43,930 nucleotides of DNA from an uncultured Clostridia bacterium (GTDB lineage: Bacteria > Bacillota > Clostridia > Christensenellales > UBA1242): positions 1-43,930 of the forward strand of contig CALWTE010000020.1 in assembly GCA_944384375.1 (NCBI GenBank), given 5' to 3'. The notes under the pieces were generated by a model, which was not told where the DNA came from, did not search any database, and worked only from the letters and a program-made list of their open reading frames with translations. Positions 26,151-35,474 of the stretch are shown piece by piece. The position numbers were made by a program, and so were the translations under genes. Position 1 is the stretch's first letter, and each line of letters begins with the position of its first letter.

Positions 26151-27950
26151 ATGGATGACCGACAAAAATACATTAGGAACTTCTGCATCATTGCTCATAT
26201 AGACCACGGCAAGAGTACACTTGCAGATAGATTGTTAGAGTATACAGGTACAGTTGCGACTAGAGATTTGCAAGAGCAATTGTTAGACAGTATGGACTTA
26301 GAGCGCGAACGTGGTATAACTATCAAACTTACCCCTACGCGAATGAAATATACTTACGAAGGGCAGGAGTATATTTTAAACTTGATTGATACTCCTGGCC
26401 ATGTTGACTTTTCATATGAAGTTAGCCGTTCGCTTGCCGCTTGTGAAGGTGCAATTTTGATAGTTGACGCTGGGCAAGGTGTGGAAGCGCAAACTTTGGC
26501 AAATGTTCATTTAGCGTTAGATAATCACCTAGAAATTTTGCCAGTAATAAATAAAATTGATTTGCCGAGTGCCGAGCCTGAAAAAGTAAAGCACGAAATA
26601 GAAGACGTTATAGGAATTCCAGCGATGCACGCTCCTTGCATTTCGGCTAAAGAAGGCACTAATATAAAGTCCGTTCTTGATGCTATAATTAAGGAATTTC
26701 CTGCACCTAGGGGAGTATTAGAGGCCCCGCTAAAATGTCTAGTTTTTGATAGTTATTACGATAATTTTAAAGGTGCAATTTGTTTGGTTAGAGTGTTTGA
26801 TGGCAGTGTAAAAGTCGGCGATAAAATAAAATTTATGCAGACAAATAATACTTTTGAAGTAACAGAAGTAGGCTATTTTACTCCTAAAGCAAAACCTTGC
26901 GATGTACTTCTTGCTGGCGAAGTAGGTTATATTGCCGCAAGTATTAAAAAGGTAAGCGAAGCAAAAGTAGGCGACACAATCACAAATGCCGACAATCCTA
27001 CAAAAGAACCACTCGCAGGCTACAAGCAAATTCAACCTGTTGTGTTTAGTGGTATTTTCCCTGTTGACGGCAGCAAGTATGGTGAATTAAAGGACGCTTT
27101 AGAAAAGTTAAAATTGAATGATAGCTCGCTAGAATATCAACCTGAAACTTCAGTTGCATTAGGTTTTGGTTTTCGTTGCGGGTTTTTAGGTTTATTACAT
27201 ATGGAAGTAATTCAAGAAAGACTAGAGCGTGAGTTTAATTTAGACATTATTACAACCGCTCCAGGTGTGAATTATCACGTTTATAAAACAGACGGGGAGA
27301 TGCTAGAAGTTAGTAACCCTAGTAACTTGCCAGATAGTACGCTTATTGACCATATGGAAGAACCTTATGTAAACTTGCGTATTTTCACTCCGCCTGAATA
27401 TATGGGCGCTATTATGGATTTGTGCGTGGATAGACGTGGCGAAAATACAGGTATGCAATATCTAGACGAAAAGCGAGTTAGACTAGATTATAGCATTCCG
27501 CTAAATGAAATCATTTATGACTTTTTTGATAGTTTAAAGAGTCGTACGCGTGGTTACGCTAGTTTGGACTATGAGTTAAGCGAATACAAGCCTAGCAAAT
27601 TAGTAAAATTAGATATTTTGCTAAAAGGTGAAGTTTGTGATGCTTTAAGTATGATTGTTCATAGTGATAAGGCTTATACTCGTGGGAAAGCAATGGTAGA
27701 AAAACTGAAGGAAGTAATTCCTAGGCAAATGTTTGAAGTACCTATTCAAGCAGCAGTCGGTGGAAAAATTATTGCACGTGAGACAGTAAAAGCATTTAGA
27801 AAAGACGTGCTTGCAAAGTGTTATGGTGGTGATGTAACACGTAAAAGAAAATTGTTAGAGAAACAAAAAGAAGGCAAGAAAAAGATGCGTAACATAGGCT
27901 CTGTAGAAGTGCCTAGTGATGCATTTATCTCAATATTAAAAATAGATTAA
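26151..27950 (+). CDS. lepA: Elongation factor 4 (LepA)
   Basis: EF4 is a translational GTPase that binds the ribosome and helps initiation or back-translocation. It has G1 AHIDHGKST (residues 15-23), the switch-I segment [26 protein letters not shown], and the EF-G-like domains followed by the LepA-specific C-terminal domain ([16 protein letters not shown]). The 599-residue length is standard. AGGAGAG precedes the ATG. It heads a lepA-hemW unit as in Bacillus. Confidence 0.98.
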   Translation: MDDRQKYIRNFCIIAHIDHGKSTLADRLLEYTGTVATRDLQEQLLDSMDLERERGITIKLTPTRMKYTYEGQEYILNLIDTPGHVDFSYEVSRSLAACEGAILIVDAGQGVEAQTLANVHLALDNHLEILPVINKIDLPSAEPEKVKHEIEDVIGIPAMHAPCISAKEGTNIKSVLDAIIKEFPAPRGVLEAPLKCLVFDSYYDNFKGAICLVRVFDGSVKVGDKIKFMQTNNTFEVTEVGYFTPKAKPCDVLLAGEVGYIAASIKKVSEAKVGDTITNADNPTKEPLAGYKQIQPVVFSGIFPVDGSKYGELKDALEKLKLNDSSLEYQPETSVALGFGFRCGFLGLLHMEVIQERLEREFNLDIITTAPGVNYHVYKTDGEMLEVSNPSNLPDSTLIDHMEEPYVNLRIFTPPEYMGAIMDLCVDRRGENTGMQYLDEKRVRLDYSIPLNEIIYDFFDSLKSRTRGYASLDYELSEYKPSKLVKLDILLKGEVCDALSMIVHSDKAYTRGKAMVEKLKEVIPRQMFEVPIQAAVGGKIIARETVKAFRKDVLAKCYGGDVTRKRKLLEKQKEGKKKMRNIGSVEVPSDAFISILKID

Positions 27951-28002
27951 TTGATTTAAGCAAATTATATTAAGTTATTTTTAATAAAATCTAGGATAAA
28001 AT

Positions 28003-29136
28003 ATGGTAAAAGAAAATAATTTAGCATTATATATTCATGTTCCATTTTGCGTATCTAAATGTAGTTATTGCAATTTTTGTTCTTTTGTTCCTAAAGCCGA
28101 ACAGTTTACAAAATATTTAAACGCACTAAAACACGAGATACAGTCAAGAGCGAAAGATTTACAAAATAAACAAATCTTTTCTATTTATATAGGTGGCGGT
28201 ACACCTTCAATCTTGCCTAAAAATGCTATAATTGATTTAATAGAAACTATCAAAGCAAATTTTGACGTTTTAAAAGACGCCAGCATCACGATTGAAGCCA
28301 ACCCAAACACTTTTTCACTAGAAAAAGCACAAGAATATAAACAAGCTGGTTGCACAAGACTAAGTTTAGGTTTGCAAAGCCATAAACCAGAATTGCTAAA
28401 ACTTTTAAATAGGGCGCATACTTATCAAGATTTTGAAAGTGCGGTTCTAAATGCAAAAAAATGCGGAATTAATGATATCAACGCCGATATTTTGTTAGGT
28501 GTGCCCACACAAACGAAACAAGATATTATAGATACTCTAAATTTACTAATTGAACAACCACTTACGCATATTTCAGCATACGGTTTAATTAATGAAGAAG
28601 GCACTCCGCTAACAAAAGCAATACAAGCAGGAGAGTTAGACTTGCCTAGTGAAGAAAGTGCGGTTGAAATGTATGATTTAACGGTAGATTTTTTAAAAAA
28701 ACACGGTTTTTATAGGTATGAAATCAGCAATTTTGCAAAGAAAGGTTTTGAATCAATACACAATCTAAACTACTGGAATAGGGGCGAATATTTGGGGCTA
28801 GGGCTTAATGCATATTCTTTTGTTGATAGGGCACACTGGCGAAATACCGAGAATTTTAATGACTATATAAATAATCCTTTATTAGCTTTAGATTATGAAA
28901 AAGAAACAGAGAAAACGGCAAAAGAAGAAACCATAATGTTAGCATTGCGTACTGAAAAAGGTTTAAATATAAATGAATATAATACGAAATTTAAAACTGA
29001 TTTTTTAAAAGATTTTAGCGATGCTTTAAAAAGATTAGAAAAAAACAAATTAATAAAGTTTGACAAGGGAAATTTAAAGATTGTTAATTTTTCTATTTCA
29101 AATGCAATAATTTTAGAATTTTTCAAGAATCTTTAA
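28003..29136 (+). CDS. hemW: Radical SAM protein HemW (heme chaperone)
   Basis: HemW is related to oxygen-independent coproporphyrinogen oxidase but acts in heme delivery. The radical-SAM cluster is C16-x3-C20-x2-C23-x2-C26, with the additional Cys typical of the HemN/HemW group. IYIGGGTPS, EANPNT and RLSLGLQS follow. At 377 residues it is the HemW size, and it lacks the N-terminal extension of true HemN. The position after lepA also supports HemW. No other heme genes are nearby. Confidence 0.92.
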   Translation: MVKENNLALYIHVPFCVSKCSYCNFCSFVPKAEQFTKYLNALKHEIQSRAKDLQNKQIFSIYIGGGTPSILPKNAIIDLIETIKANFDVLKDASITIEANPNTFSLEKAQEYKQAGCTRLSLGLQSHKPELLKLLNRAHTYQDFESAVLNAKKCGINDINADILLGVPTQTKQDIIDTLNLLIEQPLTHISAYGLINEEGTPLTKAIQAGELDLPSEESAVEMYDLTVDFLKKHGFYRYEISNFAKKGFESIHNLNYWNRGEYLGLGLNAYSFVDRAHWRNTENFNDYINNPLLALDYEKETEKTAKEETIMLALRTEKGLNINEYNTKFKTDFLKDFSDALKRLEKNKLIKFDKGNLKIVNFSISNAIILEFFKNL

Positions 29137-29174
29137 AAAGTTAAAAAATAAATTTAGCAACTTTATAAATTTTA

Positions 29175-29203
29175 TTTACAAAAATTTTTATATTTGCTAT
29201 CAT
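29175..29203 (+). promoter_or_regulatory. Promoter for the zinc-ribbon/TPR gene
   Basis: TTTACA (29175-29180), 17 bp, TATCAT (29198-29203), about 25 bp before the ATG. Confidence 0.5.
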
Positions 29204-29228
29204 AATAAAAAAGGAAAGGTTGATATTT

Positions 29229-29996
29229 ATGAGTGATTTTGAGTTAAAGTGTAAAAATTGTGGTTCAGATTTAACAAAACAAGACGATATTTATGTTTGT
29301 GAGCATTGCGGTACACGTTACGAGAAAAAAGAAGACATTATCCAAAATATCAGCACGAATAACGTAACTCAAAATATCACAAAAGTTTATACTGGGAAAA
29401 ATTTAGACGTAGATGAATTGCTCTCTAATGGTGATGTGTTTTTAAAATTGAACGAATACGAGCAGGCTATTAATAGCTTCCGCAGAGTAACCGAGTTGGA
29501 GCCGAGTAACCCTAGTGGTTGGTTTGGTTTAGTTAAAGCCTACACAGGTAATCTTTCCTTGCCATACGCAAAAGAGTATGAGTTATATTATGAAAATGCT
29601 ATGAAAGTTGCAAATGAAGAACAGCGCGCCATTATGTTTGACCTTATGCAAGAATATTATATATATGTAAAGGGCAATCTTTACGGTTATAAATTTGAAG
29701 ACCCAAAGATTGATTTTATGGATGAAAAAGTTTACAAACGTAAGAGCAAGAAATTAATTAGTGATGAAAGGACTAGAGTATATACTTCAATTACTGTTTT
29801 ATTAGGAATTATCATTTTAGTATGCGGGATAATTGTGGGGCTAGTAATGATGTTTACCGTACAGCCTGTTTGGGTGGGATTAGTGGTAATCATCAGTGGT
29901 TGTTTATTAGGAATAATTTTAACTTTTATCGGTGTACACATAGACTCAATTATCAGTAAACATAATAGCAAAATAATAAATAGAGCCTTTAAATAA
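29229..29996 (+). CDS. Zinc-ribbon, TPR-like, two-TM membrane protein of unknown function
   Basis: I do not recognise a named family. The 255-residue protein has an N-terminal four-Cys zinc ribbon (C8, C11, C24, C27), a TPR-like helical pair (residues ~60-100, with EYEQAINSFRRVTELEPSNPSGW), a helical middle, and two hydrophobic segments (~186-208 and ~213-238) before a basic tail. This layout resembles zinc-ribbon membrane proteins common in gut Clostridia. The ATG at 29229 is chosen because AGGAAAGG lies 9 bases upstream; an in-frame TTG at 29220 would overlap that site. Confidence 0.8.
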   Translation: MSDFELKCKNCGSDLTKQDDIYVCEHCGTRYEKKEDIIQNISTNNVTQNITKVYTGKNLDVDELLSNGDVFLKLNEYEQAINSFRRVTELEPSNPSGWFGLVKAYTGNLSLPYAKEYELYYENAMKVANEEQRAIMFDLMQEYYIYVKGNLYGYKFEDPKIDFMDEKVYKRKSKKLISDERTRVYTSITVLLGIIILVCGIIVGLVMMFTVQPVWVGLVVIISGCLLGIILTFIGVHIDSIISKHNSKIINRAFK

Positions 29997-30044
29997 AAAA
30001 AGAATATTTTATTTGTTGTTTGATTAAATTGACAACGAAAAAAA

Positions 30045-30088
30045 GAAAGAACATATTGAAAAATTTGTAGTCAATATGTTCTTTTCTC
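30045..30088. terminator. Terminator between two convergent units
   Basis: AAAGAACATATTGA pairs with TCAATATGTTCTTT, with A and T runs outside. It ends the zinc-ribbon gene and possibly dnaB from the other side. The rest of 29997-30186 is AT-rich with nothing else visible. Confidence 0.8.
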
Positions 30089-30186
30089 TATTTATTTAAA
30101 TTTATAACATTTCAGTTTATGGTGATATTTTTTAATAAACTTAATTTGCATTTTTAAAATATACTTCACATTAATAAATATGTTTT

Positions 30187-31863
30187 TTAATCAAAAATAG
30201 GGTCGTCATCGTCAGGTGTTGCGTTTTGAGTAGAATTTGTTTGCTCCGTACTTTCTATTTGCTCTAGTGGTTCGTCTAAAATAGGTGAGTCGTCATATTC
30301 AGGTGGAATGTCTGGCGGTGGAGCAAAATCTTGTGGCGGTAAATCGTCAAAAATATCGTCATCAATAGGAGATTCTTGCAACTCTTTTGAAACTTTCTCA
30401 AAGGCCTTTCTACTTTTTTCCGAAATAGGCGGTGGAGCGGTTTTCTCCAAACTATCACGCTCAATGTCTTTTGCCGTACTAGTAAATGTGGTAGTAGAAC
30501 CGTCCCAATGTAGCGGAATTTCACCTAGCGCACCGTTACGATGCTTTGCTAGAATTAGAAATGCTTCGTTTTGATTCATTGTGCCATCTTTATTTGTGTC
30601 GGCATACCTGCTAGGCCTATGGATAAACATAACGATATCGGCGTCTTGCTCAATAGAACCCGTTTCACGCAAGTCACTCAACTGTGGCTTGTGGTCGCCC
30701 GCACGTGATTCAACCGCACGTGATAACTGTGACAAAGCAAGCACTGGCACGTTCAATTCCTTCGCTAAAACTTTCAAGCTACGTGAAATTTCGGAAACTT
30801 CTTGCTGACGGCTGTCTGCTTTTGATTTCGGCCCCGTGTTCATTAATTGCAAGTAGTCAATCATTACAAAATCAAGTCCGTAATTTGGGTCATTTTTTAA
30901 CCTACGACATTTTGATAAAATTTCGGCAGGAGTGTTCATACTACTATCATCAATAAATATAGGTGCGTCAGCAAGGACGGAAATCGCTTTGCGGAAGCGT
31001 CTTTGTTCGTTTTCGTCTTCCAAATCACCACGCAAAACCTTCTCCATACTCACATTTGCAATACTACAAGCCATACGGCGAGAAAGTTGGTTCTTAGGCA
31101 TTTCTAGTGAAAAAACAGCACAAGTCTTGTGGTTTTGTACCGCCATATGTTGTACAATATTTAAGGCTAGGGCAGATTTACCAAACGAAGGGCGAGCAGC
31201 AAGAATTATCAAATCGCCTTTTTGAAAGCCATTTGTGTAGTGGTCTAAGCCGACTAAACCTGTCTCAATACCACGTTTGGAATCAGGGTTTTGATAGCAA
31301 ATTTCAAAATCATTAATTACGTCTTCAAGACTAGACTTAATGTGTTCCAGTTCGGAACGGTCTGAAGTCTGTGAAATTCTATAAATTGCACTTTCAGCAA
31401 ATTGCAAAGACTGGTCTTTATCATCACTAGAGTAAGCGTTATCAATAATATCACTACCAGCGCTAATCAATTTACGCAAGATTGAATCACGTTTAACTAT
31501 ATCTACGTAATATTGAAAATTTGTAGAACTAGGCAATACATTAGTTAGAGTAATAAGGTAGGAGACACCGCCGACCGTTTCAAGCAAGCCTTTGTTTTCT
31601 AATTCACTTGTTAGAATAATGTGGTCAAAATATGTATGATTCTTTTTGATAAATAAGGACTGCATAGTAGAAAAAATAACGCGGTGTTCTTTTGTATAAA
31701 AGTCGTCTTCACTTAATTCGGATAGAATAATGCTAGGTGCTTCTTCACTGATTAATACAGCACCCAAAACCGCTTGTTCGGCTTCAAAGTTAAAGGGAAG
31801 TTTTCTCGCTATTGCACTAGTAGGCGTCGCTGTACTTTTTTTGCTGTTCTTTTGTTGTGGCAT
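30187..31863 (-). CDS. dnaB: Replicative DNA helicase DnaB
   Basis: This is the hexameric helicase (DnaC in Bacillus) that unwinds the fork. The N-terminal helical domain (residues ~25-125, LPFNFEAEQAVLG) is followed by the RecA-like domain with Walker A RPSFGKS (~224-230), SLEMPKNQL, DYLQLM and LSQLSRAVE. At 558 residues it is about 100 longer than usual: after the FTST segment a Pro/Asp/Glu-rich tail of roughly 95 residues ends DDDDPIFD. AGGAG precedes the ATG, which overlaps the stop of the upstream small gene by one base (TAATG). Confidence 0.95.
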   Translation of the reverse strand: MPQQKNSKKSTATPTSAIARKLPFNFEAEQAVLGAVLISEEAPSIILSELSEDDFYTKEHRVIFSTMQSLFIKKNHTYFDHIILTSELENKGLLETVGGVSYLITLTNVLPSSTNFQYYVDIVKRDSILRKLISAGSDIIDNAYSSDDKDQSLQFAESAIYRISQTSDRSELEHIKSSLEDVINDFEICYQNPDSKRGIETGLVGLDHYTNGFQKGDLIILAARPSFGKSALALNIVQHMAVQNHKTCAVFSLEMPKNQLSRRMACSIANVSMEKVLRGDLEDENEQRRFRKAISVLADAPIFIDDSSMNTPAEILSKCRRLKNDPNYGLDFVMIDYLQLMNTGPKSKADSRQQEVSEISRSLKVLAKELNVPVLALSQLSRAVESRAGDHKPQLSDLRETGSIEQDADIVMFIHRPSRYADTNKDGTMNQNEAFLILAKHRNGALGEIPLHWDGSTTTFTSTAKDIERDSLEKTAPPPISEKSRKAFEKVSKELQESPIDDDIFDDLPPQDFAPPPDIPPEYDDSPILDEPLEQIESTEQTNSTQNATPDDDDPIFD

Positions 31864-32132
31864 TATTTTTCTCCTGGTTGATTATTTTTATTAGCCTTAG
31901 ACTTTTGATTTTGTATTTCTTCCTTTTTTGCCTGTATGCGTTTTTGTCTGTTGTCGTAGATTACGAATCCCACAATAGCGGCAACGATAAAGATAACTAC
32001 GTCAATAGTTGTTAAGACAATAGTTGACACATATGATTCAATTAACAAATCTAAAATAATTACAATAGGTAGGGCACAAAGAATTGATACCCCGAAAACC
32101 TTGAATAACTTTACATAATCATTACGTGTCAT
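31863..32132 (-). CDS. Small two-TM membrane protein upstream of dnaB
   Basis: Unrecognised 89-residue protein. It has two hydrophobic segments (residues ~13-31 and ~37-60) and a very basic, Lys/Gln-rich C-terminal tail. AAGGAGAAATTC precedes the ATG. The stop overlaps the dnaB start by one base, so the two are translationally coupled. rplI and gdpP, the usual partners of dnaB, are not here. A role with the replicative helicase is possible but unsupported. Confidence 0.72.
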   Translation of the reverse strand: MTRNDYVKLFKVFGVSILCALPIVIILDLLIESYVSTIVLTTIDVVIFIVAAIVGFVIYDNRQKRIQAKKEEIQNQKSKANKNNQPGEK

Positions 32133-32231
32133 TTGAATTTCTCCTTTTTTGTTTTTTTATACTACCACATATTGACAAAATAATCAATCTAAATTAGTAA
32201 ATTTTTTATTTAAATGAATAGATAAATAGCC

Positions 32232-32260
32232 TTGACTTTATACTTGTTTTGGTATAAAAT
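32232..32260 (+). promoter_or_regulatory. Promoter for the lysRS-serS operon
   Basis: TTGACT (32232-32237), 17 bp, TAAAAT (32255-32260). The leader to 32298 is too short for a T-box. Confidence 0.6.
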
Positions 32261-32297
32261 TAAATTACTATTTAAAATTTAGTAAGGAGAATTATAA

Positions 32298-33860
32298 ATG
32301 TATTGGGCAGATGAAATTGCTGAACAAGTTATTACAAAATACCCCGATGCGCCAGTTTATACTTGTGCTAGTGGTATTAGTCCTAGTGGTGTAGTACACA
32401 TGGGAAATTTAAGAGAAGTAGTTACCAGTTGGTTTGTGGTTAAAGCGCTGAGGGACAAAGGTAAAAAAGTTCGTTTCATCTTTAGTTGGGATAATTACGA
32501 CAGATTTAGGAAAGTTCCCGCAGACGAAGATAAAAGTTTGATTGCGTCAATCGGCTTGCCACTTGACAAGGTCCCTGATTTATCGGGGTGTCATATTAGC
32601 CGTGCAAAGCACTTTGAGCAGCCTTTTATTGATGCGTTAAAGGAATTAGGTATAGAAGTTGAGCATATTTTCCAGGCGGAAAAATACACTCGTGGCGACT
32701 ATGTAGAAGGTATGATTACCGCTATCCAAAAACGTAAGGAAATTTATGACATAATAATGAGTTTTAAGACTCAGGAAGCAAGCGACACCGATAGAGAAAA
32801 TTATTATCCTATTGAAGTTTATTGTTCTCAATGTGGTAAGGACGATACAAAAGTACTTAGTGCTAGCGAAGACGGCGCCGTTTTGGAATACGAATGTAAA
32901 TGCGGTCACAAAGGCACAATTGATTTACGTAAAGAACACTACGCAAAACTTATTTGGAAGGTTGACTGGCCTATGCGTTGGAAAAAAGAAGGCGTAAACT
33001 TTGAGCCAGGCGGTAAAGACCACAGTACAGAAGGTGGTAGCGCACAAGTCGCTAAAGTAATTGTTGATAAAATTTTCAGCGGTACAGCACCTGTTTATCG
33101 CGGCTATGAATTTGTAGGCATCAAGGGTATGAACGGCAAAATGAGTAGTAGTAAAGGGAATGTGCTTTCGCCTGAACTTATGTTAAAAGTTTACGAGCCT
33201 GAAATAATTATGTGGATGTATACTAGATTCTTACCAGAAAAGACTATTGATATTTCCGTTGATGAAGAAGTTTTGCGTGTATATCACGAATTTGACAGAA
33301 TGTATGAAACTTACAAGTCTGGTCAAGGGGACGATGTAGTAAATAGAATTATGGAAATGGCACTTTCGGGTCATAAAGATGACGACTACGAGCATTGCCC
33401 TGTAAGTGCACAAAATATTGCCGCATTTGCTCCAATAGTAAACTTTGATTTAGACTTGCTAGTTGATTTATTAAATAAAATGGGTGAGGAGTGTACAAAA
33501 GAGCAAATACAAAACCGTTTTGAAAAAATTAAGTACTGGTTAGAAAATTACTCGCCAGAATCAATTAATAAATTGCTAGAAACAAAAAATACCGAATTTT
33601 ACAGCACACTTTCTGAAGAAGAAAAATCGTGGGTAAGTCGCTTAGCACAAGAAATGGAATCAAGAGACTTAACTGCAGAAGAAATGCAGTCACTCTTATA
33701 TGACATTCCAAAAATCAACGGCGAGCCTGATAAAACAAGGCAAAAAAGATTCTTTGAAATTGTTTACAACTTGTTATTAGGCAAAAACAAAGGGCCAAGA
33801 TTATATTTGTTCTTGACAGCAGTAAACAAAGACGATATTTTGAATTTAATTAAATTTTAG
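32298..33860 (+). CDS. lysK: Class I lysyl-tRNA synthetase
   Basis: It charges tRNA-Lys with lysine. This is the class I (archaeal-type) enzyme, unrelated to the class II LysS usual in Firmicutes. The Rossmann-fold HIGH variant is HMGN (H34-N37) in GISPSGVVHMGN, and the KMSKS variant is KMSSSK (281-286). A Cys-rich zinc insertion (CSQC, CKCG) lies around residues 175-200, and a helical anticodon-binding region follows. The 520-residue length is normal. AAGGAG precedes the ATG. It is followed 17 bp later by serS. Confidence 0.95.
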   Translation: MYWADEIAEQVITKYPDAPVYTCASGISPSGVVHMGNLREVVTSWFVVKALRDKGKKVRFIFSWDNYDRFRKVPADEDKSLIASIGLPLDKVPDLSGCHISRAKHFEQPFIDALKELGIEVEHIFQAEKYTRGDYVEGMITAIQKRKEIYDIIMSFKTQEASDTDRENYYPIEVYCSQCGKDDTKVLSASEDGAVLEYECKCGHKGTIDLRKEHYAKLIWKVDWPMRWKKEGVNFEPGGKDHSTEGGSAQVAKVIVDKIFSGTAPVYRGYEFVGIKGMNGKMSSSKGNVLSPELMLKVYEPEIIMWMYTRFLPEKTIDISVDEEVLRVYHEFDRMYETYKSGQGDDVVNRIMEMALSGHKDDDYEHCPVSAQNIAAFAPIVNFDLDLLVDLLNKMGEECTKEQIQNRFEKIKYWLENYSPESINKLLETKNTEFYSTLSEEEKSWVSRLAQEMESRDLTAEEMQSLLYDIPKINGEPDKTRQKRFFEIVYNLLLGKNKGPRLYLFLTAVNKDDILNLIKF

Positions 33861-33877
33861 TTTAAGGATATAAAATA

Positions 33878-35170
33878 ATGATTGATATTAATTTAATACG
33901 TAATGAACCACAAAAAGTAGTAGACGCTCTTAAAAAACGTGATTTTGATTTTGATGCGCAAGGATTTTTGAAAATTGACGCATCTCGTAGAGCATTATTA
34001 AACGAAATTGAAAATTTAAAGGCAGACCGTAACAAAGTTTCAGCAAGTGTTCCCGTTCTCAAAAAAGAAGGCAAACCCGTTGACGAAATTTTGGAATCTA
34101 TGCGTAAACTCGGCGACACCATAGCCGAAAAGGAAAAAGATTTAGACAAAATTACTGCCGAATGGCAAAATATTCAGTATAGTTTGCCTAATATGCCCGA
34201 TGACGACATAGTAGCAGGCGGTAAAGAAAACAACCAGCCTATTTATACTTTCGGCGAAAAACCAAAATTTGATTTTGAACCTAAAAATCACGTTGATTTG
34301 TGTACCAGTTTAGGCATTATTGATTATGATACCGCAGCAAAACTTAGCGGTAATGGTTTTTGGATGTATCGTGGTATAGGCGCTAGATTAGAGTGGGCTT
34401 TGCTAAACTACTTTATTGATGAACACCTAAAAGACGGCTATGAGTTCGTGCTTCCACCCGAAATTTTAAATGAAAAATGCGGTTATGGTAGCGGACAATT
34501 TCCTAAATTTGGCGAAGAAGACGTTTACTATGTTGATAAAGCAGGGAATGAAAATTTAAAACAATTTTTACTACCAACTGCTGAAACGGCAATGGTAAAC
34601 CTTTACGCAGGTGAAATTATTCCAGGTGATAAATTGCCTTTTAGAATGTTTGCTTACTCACCATGTTTTAGAAAGGAAGCGGGCAGTTACCGTGCTGAAG
34701 AACGTGGTATGATACGCGGGCATCAGTTTAACAAAGTAGAAATGATTGCATACGCTAGACCAGACCAGTCTGACGCAATATTTGAAGAATTAGTAAACAA
34801 GGCAAAAAGATTAGTAGAGCAGTTGGGTTTACACTATCAAGTTTCTAAACTTGCCGCTGGCGATGTCGCTGGTACTATGGCAAGGACATATGACATTGAA
34901 GTTTGGATACCTAGTATGAATATCTATAAGGAAGTTAGTAGCGTTTCAAACGCAAGGACTTTCCAGGCTATCCGCAGTAATACTAGATTTAAAAACGAAC
35001 AAGGCAAAAATGAATATGTTCACACACTAAACGGTTCAGGTCTTGCGACCCCTAGAATTATTCCAGCAATTGTGGAACAATTCCAAAACGCAGACGGCTC
35101 TGTAACTATTCCTGAAGTCCTAAGAAAATACTTAGGCGGACTAGAGAAACTAGAACCTATAAAAAAATAA
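33878..35170 (+). CDS. serS: Seryl-tRNA synthetase
   Basis: It charges tRNA-Ser and the selenocysteine tRNA if present. The class II enzyme begins MIDINLIRNEPQKV, followed by the long antiparallel coiled-coil arm (residues ~25-105) that grips the tRNA variable arm. Motif 2 is FRKEAGSYRAEERGMIRGHQF and motif 3 is LNGSGLATPR. The 430-residue length is typical. AAGGAT precedes the ATG. It is co-transcribed with the class I LysRS gene, and a terminator follows. Confidence 0.97.
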   Translation: MIDINLIRNEPQKVVDALKKRDFDFDAQGFLKIDASRRALLNEIENLKADRNKVSASVPVLKKEGKPVDEILESMRKLGDTIAEKEKDLDKITAEWQNIQYSLPNMPDDDIVAGGKENNQPIYTFGEKPKFDFEPKNHVDLCTSLGIIDYDTAAKLSGNGFWMYRGIGARLEWALLNYFIDEHLKDGYEFVLPPEILNEKCGYGSGQFPKFGEEDVYYVDKAGNENLKQFLLPTAETAMVNLYAGEIIPGDKLPFRMFAYSPCFRKEAGSYRAEERGMIRGHQFNKVEMIAYARPDQSDAIFEELVNKAKRLVEQLGLHYQVSKLAAGDVAGTMARTYDIEVWIPSMNIYKEVSSVSNARTFQAIRSNTRFKNEQGKNEYVHTLNGSGLATPRIIPAIVEQFQNADGSVTIPEVLRKYLGGLEKLEPIKK

Positions 35171-35190
35171 ATTTTTAAAAACAAATATTT

Positions 35191-35222
35191 TAAGCACTCT
35201 AAATTAATTTAGGGTGCTTTTT
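35191..35222 (+). terminator. serS terminator
   Basis: AAGCACTCTAAA pairs with TTTAGGGTGCTT (one G-U pair), followed by TTT. Confidence 0.8.
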
Positions 35223-35425
35223 AGTTGTAAAAAATAGGGGAGAGTTGTAAATTTTTAAATTTAAGTTAGTTGATAAAATTAAGAATCTTATAACTATATT
35301 TTAAGGACCATTTATAACAATAAAAAATTCAAAATAGAGTTATTAAGAATTATATTTGATAATATAGCATAGTATTGATACTATAGTATAATATAAAAGA
35401 ATAGAATAGATAATATATTAAAATC

Positions 35426-35457
35426 AAAAAGTCATAACAAATAGTTATGACTTTTCT
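35426..35457 (-). terminator. Terminator of the ABC transporter operon
   Basis: AAAAGTCATAAC pairs with GTTATGACTTTT, 18 bp beyond the permease stop; on the minus strand it is followed by a T-rich run. Confidence 0.8.
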
Positions 35458-35474
35458 GTTTGTAGATTGTATTT

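Larger units (their letters stand above)
35171..35474. other. AT-rich gene-free interval after serS
   Basis: It contains the serS terminator, one copy of TAGTTGATAAA (35267-35277), a perfect ATAGTAT-TG-ATACTAT palindrome (35369-35384), and the minus-strand terminator of the ABC operon. No coding region is seen. Confidence 0.7.

Noticed and set aside
30308..31316. Several open frames on the plus strand opposite dnaB
   Set aside because: They lack ribosome sites and known motifs, and dnaB on the other strand explains the codon pattern.
32161..32297. T-box leader for the LysRS-SerRS operon
   Set aside because: The distance from promoter to start is under 40 nt, and there is no T-box sequence or terminator.
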